Shown here: positions 43,334 to 56,351 of the stretch, in pieces | Layout of the letters: every line of letters begins with the position of its first letter | Numbering within the stretch: position 1 is the stretch's first letter | Assembly (NCBI GenBank): GCA_037179335.1 | Contig: JAKZHN010000001.1 | Location: 1,116,001-1,180,000 of the forward strand | Reading direction: 5' to 3' | Length of the DNA: 64,000 bases | From: Cyclaneusma minus | Taxonomy: Eukaryota > Ascomycota > Leotiomycetes > Marthamycetales > Marthamycetaceae | Translations under genes and position numbers: made by a program | The notes under the pieces: model-generated | What the model was told of the DNA's origin: nothing | Seen by the model: only the letters and a program-made list of their open reading frames with translations | Databases searched by the model: none

Positions 43334-45021
43334 ATGATCCGCCAAGACGTAAACCGGATCGATGCCAAAAGGCGCTCAACTCTCGACTATCGGAAGAAAC
43401 ACCATGCAGTGCCAACTTACCAGGAGTTGACCTACCCGCACCGTCTGAACTTCTACTCTGTCCCCCCTACGGCAGACATAACCCTCGAACAGTTCGAAGA
43501 ATGGGCCATCGACCGTCTGCGAGGTACTTCTTCCAAGCCCCCACTTCAGTTGCTCGCGTGAAGCTGATTCAAACCACTCCACAGTCCTCGCCGAACTCGA
43601 AGCCTGCTCCTTCCGCAATCGCACTCCCGCTGAAACCGCTGCTCACATGAAGCCCCTCCTCGACAAATACCTCCCTCTTTCCGCCAACTCCTCTTCCTCC
43701 AGCGCGCTCCATGCCGAGCGCCAAAAAGACCACTATTCGCACTTCATCCTGCGCCTCGCATTCGCCTCAACCGAAGATCTCCGTAGGCGTTTTACGCGCG
43801 TCGAGACTACGTTGTTCAAACTGCGTTTCCAGAACGATGATTTGAAAGAACGCGCTGCATTTGTGAACTCGCTGAATTTTGATTGGGAGATGGTTGGTGA
43901 GGATGAGAAGGCGAATTATAGAGAGGAGCTGGCGGCTGTGAGTGGCGGAGGGAAGGCAGCAGACAGGGAGGCGAGTTGGTTTATGGTGGCTTGGGAACGG
44001 GTGCCCGAACTGGTTGAGTCAAGAAGAGTGTTTGTGCGGAAAGGAAAAGCTTATGTGCCTGCGAAAGAACAGATGAGCATGGTGCTTGGGGAGTTTACTA
44101 TCCGGCTGGAGAAAGCCATGGAGGTAAGTCCCTACGCCCACTTGACCTCTCTAATTTGGATTTTCTGTAGTTTGGAGATAGCTATGTTTTCATGATTATT
44201 TAAACTAACTGCGAGAACAGATCACCTCACGCGCCCTCCCCCGCCTCGACGAAGACGACCGCCTGACTCCTATTCTTGCCCACTTGTCCCAGAATTTCTC
44301 CACCCCCACCTCGCAATTCTCCACCGACTCCTCCATCCCCGGTGCTTCTATAAACGCCTCCTCCATCGACACCCTCGCGCCGGCCTCCTTCCCCCTGTGC
44401 ATGCAAAATCTACACCGTTCCCTGCGTCGGGACAAACACTTGAAGCATTTCGGCCGCCTCCAATACACGCTCTTCCTCAAAGGCATTGGCCTGTCCCTCG
44501 AAGACGCCCTTGTTTTCTGGCGAACTTCGTTCTCGAAATTCACAGATGATCAGTTTAACAAAGAGTATAAGTACAACGTGAGGCACGCATACGGCGACGT
44601 TGGCGGCGACTCGAATCGCCGCGGAAACGGCTATTCTCCATTCTCGTGTCAAAAGATCTTGACTGAGCATCCCCCCGGACCGGGGGAGAATCACGGATGT
44701 CCTTACAGACATTTCAGTACAGAGAATTTGATGGTGTTGCTGCAGGAAGTGGGCGTAAAAGATCAAGGTGTGCTGAGAGAGGTGAAAGAGCATAAGGACA
44801 AGATGAGATACCATATTGCCTGTAACAGGGTGTTCGAATATGCGCATCAGAGGGAGATGAAGAGGGCGAAAGAAGAGGGACTAGGGGAGTTGGCACAGCA
44901 GGAGACGATTGTGCATCCGAATGACTATTTCAAGCGAAGTTACTTATTGAAGAACTTGGATGCTGCGAAGGAAGAGAAGGCTGAGAAGGGTGGGGATCAG
45001 GATGTCCAGATGGTGGAGTAG
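43334..45021 (+). CDS. PRI2: DNA primase large subunit (Pri2)
   Basis: Three exons, 43334-43523, 43585-44123 and 44221-45021; 509 residues, introns 61 and 97 nt, GT-AG. The start MIRQDVNRIDAKRR is typical. The N-terminal domain contains YPHRLNFYSVPPTADITLEQFEEWAIDRL and FILRLAFA. The C-terminal iron-sulphur domain has four cysteines at about residues 303 (FPLC), 386 (FSC), 403 (HGC) and 444 (IAC), the expected 4Fe-4S ligands, plus RLQYTLFLKGIGLS. With the catalytic subunit Pri1 and polymerase alpha it makes RNA-DNA primers in the nucleus. Confidence 0.95.
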
Positions 45022-46447
45022 AGATGCCGGATTATCTTGAAGGTATATGATTCTAGGGGCAGGCGTCGTGGGCAGGATAATTGTCTGGTTTGGCTTGTGG
45101 CGTTGAGGATTGGTGTTGGGTTCGGTATCGGTTGATGATCTGCGAGGCATCACGGATAGCAAATTTACGGAACTTGTCAACCTTCCAACGGAGCCGTAGC
45201 TGCTCACCTGACTGCCTTGATATGTGAATTTTGACAATTCCATTCAACCAGAAGAAGCTGTTTAGCGGCATGAAAGAGATCTGAGCATTTTCACATCGCC
45301 ACAACCGAGCATCACAGTAAAGGTCTGTACGTGGGCCCCGTGGCTGTGTTGGTAGGGACATTCGACATTCCGTGGACTCTAGGTGCCTTCGGGGACCAGA
45401 ACGAGAGGATTTGTCGGTGTGTGCTCGGGTCCACATGGGGAGGCCCGGAGGCAAAAGATGGAGACTGCTGGTATTTCAGACAACCGAGATCAGAGCAGTA
45501 AACATTAATTAGAAAGCCTTTGTTTTCTACTGCGGGGGGGAGGGGCTTGGGTTCCGTTAAGAATAAATACAAAAACTTGCAAAAAGTTCGAATACCCCAT
45601 GGTAGTAATCGAACCCCCACCAGTAAACTGGTTTGATTTGGCCACAGATACTACTTTGCTGGGGCTACTCCTGCGTACCCAGCCCTGCCAGGTAGGGAGT
45701 CTTCTGCCATTCCAACTGAGCCATGGTCCCGTAGTACTGATATGATAACTGGTATCTCATTCTAATCTATAAGGGGGACACCAAAGGGGTTTTGAGGTCG
45801 CGGGTGCTTCGCAGCGTGCTGCCTGACAGTCTGCCACCATGAGATGACATCTTTGTGGCTACCTACCGGGCTTCTCTTACGGGCACTTGGTCACAAATGC
45901 AAAGATTCTCAATACACGCCTCCAATGCCTGATATATTTTTTGCTTTGAATATATACCCTTAGTCAATAATGACCCGAATCAGATTGCTAGCTATGCACA
46001 TCCTTGAAAATGTTCCCATCCTAAGCTCTTCTCTTCCTTTAAAGCAGCCTACTTGAAGTACTCTTGCTTCCCTTGCGGATATAGCGTTGATGTCTTGCCA
46101 TCCTACCGTGCGTTCCATGCGGCTCGCAATAAGTATCCGCCCGCTGTGAAAAAATGATTCCGCTAAATCAGTGGCCAGCTATGCAGTTGCAAAATTTGTT
46201 AACGCGTGAAAACTCCCCCAAAATAAAAAATGCCGACCCTTTGCCGGATCTCCCAAAGCCATGCCATGCCCCCTGAAAACTCCAGCAAATCTCGCAGCCT
46301 CGCGGCCATATAGCCATGGGCATGTAGCATATGTACTCGTGTGATGATGGGCCAGCCAAAAATATTTGACAGCAAAAATGCGGAATGATCCCTTCCGTTA
46401 GATAAAGTATGTATATCGCCCGGAACGAATAAATCGAAAGAATGAGT
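45022..46447. other. intergenic, no gene seen; tRNA-like segment inside
   Basis: Convergent spacer between PRI2 and the transcription factor. It holds a tRNA-like promoter stretch on the minus strand (45604-45733) inside a possible SINE copy. Confidence 0.5.
45480..45748 (-). mobile_element. possible tRNA-derived SINE-like copy
   Basis: The minus strand reads an A-box-like TGGCTCAGTTGGAATGG near 45720 and a B-box-like GGTTCGATTAC near 45610. The spacing is larger than in a normal tRNA and the T stem pairs poorly, so it is not a functional tRNA gene. The segment is bracketed by near-identical CTGGTATTTCA (45469-45479) and CTGGTATCTCA (45749-45759). No A-rich tail is seen. Weak but consistent with a short retroposed copy. 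Confidence 0.3.
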
Positions 46448-48449
46448 TCATCGGAAGTTCATGTCGGGGGCTAGATTTTCCATGCCCATATCCAAACAGT
46501 GGAACTCGGGCATGCCGTGAGACATGGGGCCAACGTAGCTGGTTCCGCTTCCTTGGCGGCTAGGTGTTGGACGACCGTGCTGAAATCGGGACCATTCATG
46601 TGCATGGCCTATGGCGCCCATGTTTCCCATGCCTGAATACTCCATGTCCATACCGGGAGGGCTGGTGAATGGAGTGCTACCATCGTGGGACGGTGTGTCT
46701 TGCCCGCTGCTGGAGGAGATGTCGTCCAGGCGCAAAGGCTTGTATTCGGTCTTGTAGTCCTGGATGGGTGTTGCTGGTACACCCATACCAGCATTGCCGA
46801 AGCCATCGAAAATATCGATGTTGGCACCACAGGCAGCACTATCAGGGAGCACTGATAGCATGGGGTTTGCTAGACGTGGAAGAACATCGTTGACCTTGGA
46901 TAGCAACAAGGGGAGGAAGCGATGATCGCCGTTGCGGAGGGTGGAGAGCAGGCTGATGAATTGAGTTATGTTCTCACGTGGACCCATGACGAATGGATCA
47001 GCGGGACTTGGAAGGAGGGACATCACATCTGTGAGAGAACAGGCGACATCGAAGAGCTTTTCAATCTAGAGAATGTCAGCTCTCCAGTCAGAAAGACCAC
47101 ACCGGCAAGATACTCACCAGTCCAAGACCATGCAACTCCATACTATGCTGAGAGAACTGCGAAGTCATAGAAATGAGATCGCGTGCAATCTCGACAGGAT
47201 ACTGGAAGGTCATGCAGGATTCCGCAGGGCCGCTACTAAGGCAGCCATTCTGGATACTAAGCTGCCAAACCATGGTCCGTAGCCACTGCTGACTGACACG
47301 CAAGTCAATCGCCTGGCTCTCAGTAGTGTTCAGGTATCCAGGAAGAGCCTCTGTTAGCTGCTTTTGTAAAGCAGAAAGGTAGGCAGGAGTGCAGTCGTTT
47401 CGAGACTTATTCCACAACGCAATAAACATGTCATCGAATGGTCGATACAGACTGACGAGATGAATGAAGCCTGTCAACGGAGGAGATGGCTCAGTAGGGT
47501 CGTCATGAGATGTGGGAAGGGATATGGTGGCAGGAAGAGTCAAGGGACGATGGCGTTGTAAGGCATATGCCCTGGTACCAATTAGGTCAGCTCTCAAACA
47601 TTGATTTGGTATCTCTTACCGTTCACTGACAAACAGTAGCCAGTATAATCGCCTCCTTCTCGACGAATCAATAGCATCGTAACGCGCATATGATTCTTCC
47701 TTCTGCATATCCAGTATATGCGCCGACGTAGTTGCTTCCCGCAGATGGAACCAGGCTTTGTTGTGCAACTCGAGACCAAAGTAGCAACCAAACAAGAAAT
47801 AGCTTGTGACCATGCTGTTCAGACTAGAGTTCTCCAAGTGATCATATGACTTTCGAACTTTGATGGTCTCTTCAATCAACATGGTGCCTGATACCAGGTT
47901 CGCGCCCGGCAAACTGTCAAGGCCAAGTTGATCGCCTGGTATCGACATGCCGGGCTGAATCATCATGAAGGCCGATAGAGATGCAAGCAAACAATATGTT
48001 TCGACATCCCGGTCAAGGAATAAAGCTTGTTGTTCCAGCCGGCCTCGGTGAAGAATTGGTAGTGTCGGGTACATGTTGGTAAAGAAGTAGTCAATGCACT
48101 CCTTGACCATTTCATGCGTGAGCAAGCCTGGAGTTGGCGCCAATGTCGGACTGCAAGGTGGGCTCTGTAGTCCATTTAGACGGTTCGCGACCTTGGTCGA
48201 GAGCGTAGTCTGCCGTTGCGTCTCGCGCAGTTCCGAAATTACCTTAGCTCTGGAGCCTTTCGGCCCCTTCTTCTGGGGAATTGCATGGTAGGTGCAAGCC
48301 AGTTGAGCTGATCCGCAATTCCTACAGGGCTGAAGACCGTCACATTTCACTTTTCTGCGATGGCAGGCATCGCAGGCCCGTTTGACGGACGTAGGGGCGG
48401 TAGCGTTGGTGTTCGCGTTCGCAGAGGAGGAGGGAGTTGGGGCAGACAT
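46448..48449 (-). CDS. Zn2Cys6 transcription factor with fungal_trans domain
   Basis: Three exons on the minus strand: 48449-47620, 47571-47118 and 47065-46448; 633 residues, introns 48 and 52 nt. The zinc cluster is C26-X2-C29-X6-C36-X5-C42-X2-C45-X6-C52, followed by the linker PQKKGPKGSRAKVISELRETQ. The middle homology region contains CIDYFFTNMYPTLPILHRGRL, SYFLFGCYFGLE and RRRRLYWLLFVSERAYALQRHRPLTLP. The C-terminal part is Met/Gly/Ser/Pro-rich (GMDMEYSGMGNMG) and probably disordered. The KGPKGSRAKVISELRE linker occurs in several conserved Pezizomycotina regulators, but I cannot name the orthologue. DNA target and stimulus are unknown. About 5 kb of gene-free DNA lies upstream. Confidence 0.88.
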
Positions 48450-51400
48450 GATGGCGGTTTGAAGTCGAGGTCGGTCGAGGTGAACGGCTGTACAGGCCGG
48501 AGCGGTGCTTCACAGACGTTCGTCGCTACTATGGACCACAGGGGGGTAGTAGCGACGACGATGTGGAGAAGTCTGGGGTAAGAGATGTGTCGCTTTCCTG
48601 GGCCAGTTGATGAGGGCGCGTGCGTTCGAGGCGTTTCGGGACGGAAGGAAGGAGCGTGAGTGGTGGAAGGGAGAGAGGGACTTGGGGCAGGTTTCGGGCG
48701 GGTGGTGTTGTTCACTTTTGCTAGTCAGCAGGATTGTGTGGGTGAGGCCCAGCCGGGACAGCGAGCACAGGTGTGTGGACGGGTGTGCGGAGACCGAGGC
48801 GCAGGTATGGTGAAGAATCCACAGTCGAAAACTGGGGATGATGTCGTGCACCCAAGGCCACGGGACTACAGACGGTACATAGAGCACAGGCTGAGAGGAA
48901 TCGGGCGCAGCTGTTGTTAGGGATCCTGGGGATGCGTGAAGGATTGAGTGGTCGTGATTCCGGGGCGTGGGCGTTCCTCGAGTATGGGGAACACGGCACA
49001 GCAGGGCTCGTCTCCCTCAGCCAATGCGGGGGAGCTGGAGGGAGAGCTGGAGGGTGAAGGAGATGTCAGAGTGGTGGACTTGAAATTTGTCGGTGTCGTC
49101 GCCGCTTTCCGTCGCAGGGCAATCGGCGGAAGGTCCCGTTCGGGTAAGGGCTACATTGCCAGAGACCACAACTCTGGGAGATTGATAGAAACTATACTGC
49201 GACAAGAACTGATGGAAAGAAAGCTGACCAGACGCAAAAGAACTTACGAAGCTGCAGAACAGCGTGCTCAGTGCAAAGACGGAGACTCGAAGTCGAGTCG
49301 GCGTGCAGCGGAGATGCGATTTTCGTAAAACTGGGAGCTGCCCAGAGTCTTGCGCCGTTACGGCGAGTAGAGCGGCACAGCACGAGTGTGGCTGGCGAGA
49401 GGGCTGCCAATTGTTGATGCCTCAGGAACTACATACATCAATCTTCACCCCGCAGCTTGCCTCGTCCTGGGGTGCTATTCCTTCCGCTGAATTGCCAATA
49501 ACCGCGGGGTCACGACACTTTAAGAAGGCGAGGAACGCTGGTCCACAAGAGGAGTCCCCGATCAGACACTTTCAGGATGTGTCGAAGAGACAAATGCAGC
49601 GTCTCTTCGACCCCAGACGTTCACGACCCCCCAGCATTGTCACACATCTTGGTGGCACCCCACTCGCTGGTACAAGATTGCCTTGGGCTGAAGAGAGGAC
49701 TTGCCTTGGGGCTGACGACTGGAGACGAAGGAAGCTGCCTCGCCATCAAGAACGCGGTAGAGCCTCAGCATGAACGCGAAGAGACAACACCATCGAAGCT
49801 CCGAAAATTCTAAGACATCAGGGTTTTCCAGGGGTCCATGTACTCAGCCCCCATCTATCCAGCTTCCCCAGATTTTCGCAAAATCATTCCCAATCACTTG
49901 AGGCATTTCGAGTCACTTGTGATAACCCGAATCACTTGGGATATACCGAATCACCTGGGATAAGGGGAACTGGGACCTCAGCTCCGCTCGGCGCTCGTCA
50001 GCATGGGATCGGAACCAACTGCCTTCCTCAAGACTTGGACTTGACGACCCCAATATTTCCCATTTTCGCCCTTTGAAGTCAGGTGAGATACTTTTGTGCG
50101 ACGTTGTCACCGGTGCACAGAAGCTTTTTACATCTGTGCCCAACAAAGGTTACTTTCGGATCGACAGCGTCATGCCTCTAGTATCTACCAGGTACATGTA
50201 GGCATGTTGGCGCGCTCTAAAGGCCTTCTAGCGCAGCTTTGGCGTTGTATTGGCAGCATCTCGCAAGATCGACAGCGGGATCGCATGCCCGAGCCAAAGT
50301 CTCTTTACAAGAGTTCTTCGCCTATTAACAGGGAACCAGCAACATCCAAACTCCGCAAAGGCGTTGATTCATGCAGCTCAGCATCCACTGTCACCCACAG
50401 ATCCAGAAACAACCCCCACACTATTCGCTCTCATTTCAACAAGCCGACAAGCAGCAGTTTGGATGCTGTAACACACCCATTCAACCAACAGGCACATGCA
50501 TAAGCCCTACACAGCACACGACTCACATGGTAGAATGAGCCTGCACCTATCCGCTCCGTCCGCTCTATTCACATTGCACGCACAGCGCTTTCAAGTTTCA
50601 TATCTCCCAACCTGAATGAGCAATCCCCAGACTGAGATGTTCCAAGCGAGATGCAATGATGTGCAAGATTGACTGACGTTGTGCTCGTCCGCTTTCCAAC
50701 CCACAGTTCTTAGGGGCTTCAAGAGGACACCCGAATAAAAACCGCATCTCATGGATTTGGTTGAGAGGGTGCTTGGAGTCGGATGGCGCCGTGGAGGAAC
50801 CGCTTACCAAAAGGAATCTTTTACCAGTTACCAGAGAGGCTCTGGAACTGGGAGCCAGGGACGAACTCGCCGTCGGTTTGCTTAGTGACTTGGTAGTCAT
50901 ATGCGGGAGCGGCCAAGATCCCCGGATTTTCCTTTGTGGAACACTACCGGGGCCCGGAAAGGTCAAGGCCATCTGGGATCCTCGAATCCCTTAGCCTGTC
51001 CAACTGCCTGTTCGAGCGGTCCTACTAGGAGAAAGGGACTTACGAAAGTCCGTTGACCAGTGCAGCTGTTCTCTACTGAGCAGGCTGACAAGGCCGGTTG
51101 ACTTTGCTTTATTATGCCTCTTGTCTATCTCCCATCCTTCGAGATCCCAACCCGATTACTGTAACTAACACGATCTTGTAGGCACTCGCAGAAGAGATTC
51201 GCGATCCGTAAATCGAATGCCCGATTTGCGATGTCCGATCCATGGGTCCAGCGAGTCTCGGATATATTAACAAGAGGTGTCTTGTCAAAGCAGTGCCCAT
51301 TCAGCGGAAAATTGCATATGCAGAATCGTGCCAGAGCTACAGGTTCACAAGGCTGTTGTGAAACGGCTATCTTGAATATCATGTGATGCAACACTACATA

Positions 51401-53541
51401 CATGTAGCACGAGGAAATCAGAAAAGCAACTCTGCTTGGATCTCGGACTTCGAGATCGAGGTCTGTGGAAAGCACGAGCACGTGACGCATTAAAAAAAAA
51501 TGCTTCACGCGATAAACAGTGATTGAAAATTGAAGAGAGACCTGGCATGCTCGATTCTCTCAGTCTTGCAGAAGAGTGGCGCTCCCGTGTTTTATGTCCA
51601 TATGTATCGACTTCCACAAGGTTGAAAACATCCGACGAAATCTGCCGAGCCTCGCCTCCTGGCTGCATCTTTCGCAAATTTCGTGGCGTCTTCACGCGTT
51701 GCACGGCGCAGCGGTCCTGGGCTCTTTCGAGCTGTCTCGCCGTGTAGACTCGCATATGTAAGGGGCCTTGGGGATGCTTGTGTCAGCACGAGACAGCCCT
51801 TTTCGTATATTCTGGTGTCTTTGGGTTGTGAAAGGGACGAGGGATTTTCAGCTTTGGGACGCAATATCGCATGATTGCGTGTTTTCAGCGGCTTTTGGAA
51901 GTACTGTCGTGCTGAGGCTGAATGCTGATGGGAGCAGTGGGATGAAGAAGCAATATGGGGGTTTGAAGACAGCAGCACGAGAGATGAAGTTGATGAAATC
52001 GAATCGAGATGGACGTGGCGTGAACCCACCACGGCTCTGGCGGCACATGCAGTTGCAATGTATTCCTAAGCTTCAATCAAAAACGGCCCATCACCGTGCC
52101 CTTAAGTTCAAGGTCCCACACGACGTTGGTGCGCGGACCAGGGATGGCGAATATCAGATTGAGCGACCATCGATGCTTGTGGTCAAGCTCCCGCCCCGGG
52201 CGCTCCCTAAGCTGGATGAGGGCAATCTCGTTTAGGGCCGTCGGGCCAGGAACGAGGAATGGACCGTGGCGTCTAGAACAATTGATCGACGGGCCTCGCG
52301 TCTTGCACGGTCACCACTGCACACCTGACCAGCCTCCAGGACCGCCTGGCTGGCCTGGATGCGTGTGCTTTCGTTTTTTGCTGATTTTGCTTGCTGTTTC
52401 GAACATAGTTTCGATTTTCTGGAACCTCAGTTACCTTATCGCGAAGGTTTGTTTTCTCTCCTTTGGTATTTGCATGGGGAGCAGACTTCACGAACCATCG
52501 AGTGATGGTGCAGTACATGTAGTCAACGCAGAGTCCACGAGTTCTTCAACAACAACGCGTCCCTGCAGGCACTTTACGTGGGGCCTCAATATATACTAGC
52601 CACTTGATGTCCACTCTTTCCACTTCCAACTTCCGTGGCCCCCCTAAGCTCCGAAAGGCAGCTGTGCGAATCTCGAAGAGGCTGCAAGCCTGCAGGCCGT
52701 CGACCGTTCTGCTTCATTCTCCGAAAACCACCAATGCAGAGTCATCGTCTGCACCTCAGTCATATATCGTGAGCATATAGCCAATATACGAACCCTCAGT
52801 CGACCAAAGGGGGACGTGCCGGTGAGCAGGAGAGGTGTCGCCCAGCAAAGAGGCGCACGCCATGTGCTCTCCAGGCCATCCGGTACAGTCGTATTTAAAG
52901 AACAAGACTAATATGGGGACGGCTAACTCCTGACATGCTGGCTTTTCTTCACCCGAAACAACCCCATTCCAAGACTAACAGCCAAGCCATATCAAAAGAG
53001 GCCTGGACCCAGGGGAAAGTCCGAGCCGCTTTTCTCTCGCCTTCGACAGCCACCAACACTTCGCTTTTTCTCAACCCAACATTGCCAGACCTGTGCAACG
53101 CCGACGACAGCCGCCGCGACGGAAAGAAGCATCGAACAATCCAACTGCAGTCACTCGTTACCTGTTCGTTGGACATTCCAAATATCTTCCGAGATCCTGC
53201 TGTGTCCTTCCGGATCCGATTACTAAGGCCCCAGAACGAAGCATTGCGGATAACGTTTCCACTGTACCCGCCTCGAAAGTCTTGAACGTCGAACCTTGCC
53301 GGACGAACTGAAGTGTATCGAGTCGCTGTTGAACCCACCTGCCCGACACATTCGACGAGTTTGAGATCAGAAGGACAGACCAAGTGGCATCCAGTTGGGA
53401 CCCACTGCGCTGAGGGAAGGCTTTGCGGTGATGTTGGAGACACGAGAAGGGACAACCTCGAGATGATCGCCTGACACCAAACGACCCGATTTCTCATGCT
53501 CTCACCAGAGTTTCTTGTTGCTGGCTACCTTATTCTTCAAG
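48450..53541. other. 5.1-kb gene-poor stretch upstream of the transcription factor
   Basis: ORFs of up to about 180 codons exist on both strands (for example 49264-49773, 52096-52599 and 52949-53497), but all have shuffled, Ser/Arg/Pro-rich composition and no family pattern. Cluster E of the 19-bp repeat is at about 49878-49966. It could hold long promoters, 5' leaders or non-coding RNA of the flanking genes; I see no proof of any. Confidence 0.5.
49878..49966. repeat. 19-bp-type dispersed repeat, cluster E
   Basis: Four units nearly in register: CCAATCACTTGAGGCATTT, CGAGTCACTTGTGATAACC, CGAATCACTTGGGATATAC and CGAATCACCTGGGATAAGG, each 19 bp. This is the best tandem array of the family in the window. 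Confidence 0.85.
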
Positions 53542-54878
53542 ATGGATAATCTCCGGCACATTGAAGTCCCCGGCGATTTTCTGACACGCTCGCTGTTCCA
53601 TCGGGGATGCGACACCGAGAGACGTCAGCTCACTTCAAAGCGTCGTCATTGCGCGGAAACAAAATACTCTCTCTTCACAGTCCTCACATTCCTAGTCTTA
53701 ATATCATGTTGCTGCAGTCCAACCTCCGCCTACGCAACGAGAAAGTCGCATCACCTCAAATTCACCATCACGGAAGAACTGGTCGACCCTCCAGACATCG
53801 ATCTTGCGCGATCCGCAGTGGAGCATCCGGGAGGCATAGTTGTTGATCAGCGACCGGCGCCAAGGATTAGCAAAGCTTGGACGCTCGCGACAGAGGACGA
53901 CCTCGACTTGCGCAAGAGGAGCTCCTTGGAGAGCGAGAAGGAGAGCTCGTCGACGAGAGCATCTTCGACAACATCGCATGCCAGAACCGCCACCACGAGT
54001 GCCGCTTCTCACACCAAAACTCTGGCGGCGACCACCACCACAAGCGGCAGTTCTGTCGCGGGTACGACGGCTGCATCACCATTACCAAGTGCTTTCGACA
54101 GTGGCCTGGGTACCAATTTCTCGAGTCAAACATGCCAGAATTTTATGACCAGCTTCCTTGCGAACTCGACCTTCAAGGAATGCTTGCCCGTATCTCTCAT
54201 GCTGCAGGTGAGCTTGCCTTGAAATCCGCTACATTGAGTCTTGATGATCTCTGTGGTTCATATACTAACAATTGCTATCAGAACTCAGAAGCTTTCTTCC
54301 AAGCCGAGAAATCGATAACCACCATCACTGAAGTGCTCGACCAAAGTTGTGCCGTCAACTCTACACAATGCGGCAGCCTCATGAGCTCAATCGCCAATAA
54401 TCTGACCTCAGCCTCCAACTGCCTTACTGACTATCAAAACCAAAACCCAGTGGTGATGGCAGCATACTACGGCCTAAAATCCTATATGGTCACCTACGAA
54501 GCCACCTGTCTAATCGACAATACTACTTCTGCTTACTGCTTTGGTGAAGCCATCACCAACGCTGAATCACCCACCGACAGCTATATCTACTACCTCCCTC
54601 TCAACAACTCCCTTCCCGGCGGCAGCCAGCCAACATGCAACTCGTGTCTCATGGACACCATGGACATCTACCAGACTGCGTCGGCAGACCGAGATTCCGC
54701 AATCGCTTCAACGTATGTCAGCGCTGCGCAGCAGGTGAATATCAACTGCGGTCCGACTTTCGTCAACACCACGGAAGCGTCCGTTGCCACCACTAGCGAC
54801 AGCACAAGAGCATATATTCAATCACCGGGACTGGGAACATTCGCACTGGTGGCTATTATCGCCGCTTTGCTTTCCTGA
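53542..54878 (+). CDS. Secreted, probably GPI-anchored DUF7729-like protein
   Basis: Two exons, 53542-54207 and 54282-54878 (74-nt GT-AG intron joining SLMLQ to NSEAFFQ); 420 residues. The first in-frame ATG is at 53542. A hydrophobic segment (YSLFTVLTFLVLISCCC) after a basic N-terminus acts as signal or anchor. A Ser/Thr-rich, probably O-glycosylated linker follows. The conserved domain begins FDSGLGTNFSSQTCQNFMTSFL and includes STFKECLPVSLML, many cysteines, SYIYYLPLNNSLPGGSQPTCNSCL and INCGPTFVNTT. This pattern is what I recall as the fungal DUF7729 family. The C-terminus (GLGTFALVAIIAALLS) is a hydrophobic GPI-type tail. Cell-surface location is inferred; function unknown. Confidence 0.75.
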
Positions 54879-56351
54879 TCGAATTATACTATAGAAAAAG
54901 GGAAAATCCCGAGCCGCGACGGCATACCTCAATAGTCGATATACCACGACTTGCGTTTATAATCCTTAATTTACCACCACACTATCCGAAATACGCTCTG
55001 ATACCACTCGGTTCCGACCAACTCCAAGTTCTCTCTCTTGAGAGCACACTCCGCTTTCACGATACAGCAAGACGCTGTTGGCTGGAGCTCCTCGCCTGCA
55101 AGGCACACTTCCCCACCACCTATCATTACCATTGACGGCCTCGGTTCGAGAAATTTTTATCTGGCGCATGTAAGCGTTTCTGCTGATCCAGGACATTGCG
55201 ATTATACCCATTTCTTTTGATTCGCATCTGCTTCCATCCATTGTACCAATCGAGCTACAGAAGTCATTTAGGCTTCTTGCTTCACTGTTTATATAGGCGG
55301 CATAGCTGCAGGCGTTTTAGTTGTGAACATAGGGCGCGCAATGCGCATCCCTGGGCTGGAGGCTTTGTTGGTGTGGGCAGTACAGCACAGCACGGGGCGG
55401 GCTCTTCACTTCGAGCAAATGTTTGAAAAGAAAGGGGTTGGGGGAGAGGGATGGATAAACAGGACGTCCGCGAGTTTGAAAGAAACGGGTGGATAGCAAG
55501 TGGTACTTGCTAGGTGATGGATACCTAAGTACGTCCTACTTGGTCTGTCTAGGATGAGTGGTTGGGTGGACTCCGCGGAGAGAGTTGGGTGGGGGTCGTT
55601 TCTGGCTGTAAATAGTTGGTTTGGGTAGTGTAAAAAACCAGACGTTCAGAAAGCAGCTCTTCCAAAGGGGTTTCATGTTGATTCCTGTATGCTTCATCAA
55701 AGTGGAGTCGACTTCCCGGTCCCCGCTCCTGGAATATCAAAAATAGCAGCATACACGTGACTGTCACGCCACGACCAAGGTTCCACGCTAACGCAGTTCC
55801 TGCCGCGGACTTCTTATCGGCACGCAAACGCTGATAAGCCCGCAGCAACCACACCAGAACACCACGGTCACCAACCACAACCACCAACACTCCTAGCCCA
55901 AACCTTCTAACGGCTTCTTGAGCCTGTTTTCTGCACTCCGAAGTCTGATATGCCGCAAGTGCCGGTTATTCATGCTTTCCGATTTCGAATTGATAAAGCT
56001 AGCTGCGAATTCAACGTGGGATGGTGAGTCTATCGGTGACGTCCGAGATTGTGCTTCTCCCAACATTGGCACGCTCGCTGGCATTACTTAAAGGTGGAGT
56101 AATGGCTTCTCTCCCAGTTGAGTTCTTTTGTTGCGGTTCTCTTCCCCAAGGCACTGATGCTCGAGATATCCTCGATCTCCTCAATCTTTTCATTTCTTTT
56201 CCTCCTCCTGTTAGTCCCAGCATCCGTTTTTGCCTATCTACTCTTCACAACACTATCTCTCCTCGTCTCATCCCATTCACACCACTCGCCAATACTTTTC
56301 CGTCACATCCCTACCACCTCGAACTTGGTACATCATCGAAGCAAGTCCAAG
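54879..56351. other. intergenic, no secure gene
   Basis: A minus-strand ORF at 55549-55890 has a plausible membrane segment (VTVTCMLLFLIFQ) but no ATG start and no family match. A TM-coding extension of the next gene may begin at 56157. Otherwise nothing seen. Confidence 0.45.

Noticed and set aside
45604..45733. A functional tRNA gene with a long intron
   Set aside because: T-arm pairing is poor and A-to-B spacing is too large; no acceptor stem of seven pairs could be made.
49878..49966. CRISPR-like regular repeats
   Set aside because: Units are about 19 bp, contiguous, without unique spacers, degenerate, and in a eukaryotic nuclear context.
52096..53497. Long overlapping ORFs (167 and 182 codons)
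   Set aside because: Open by chance in GC-balanced DNA; low-information, Arg/Ser-rich translations with no motifs.
55549..55890. Minus-strand ORF with one membrane segment
   Set aside because: No ATG start, no recognisable family and no upstream exon found. Possibly real but unsupported.
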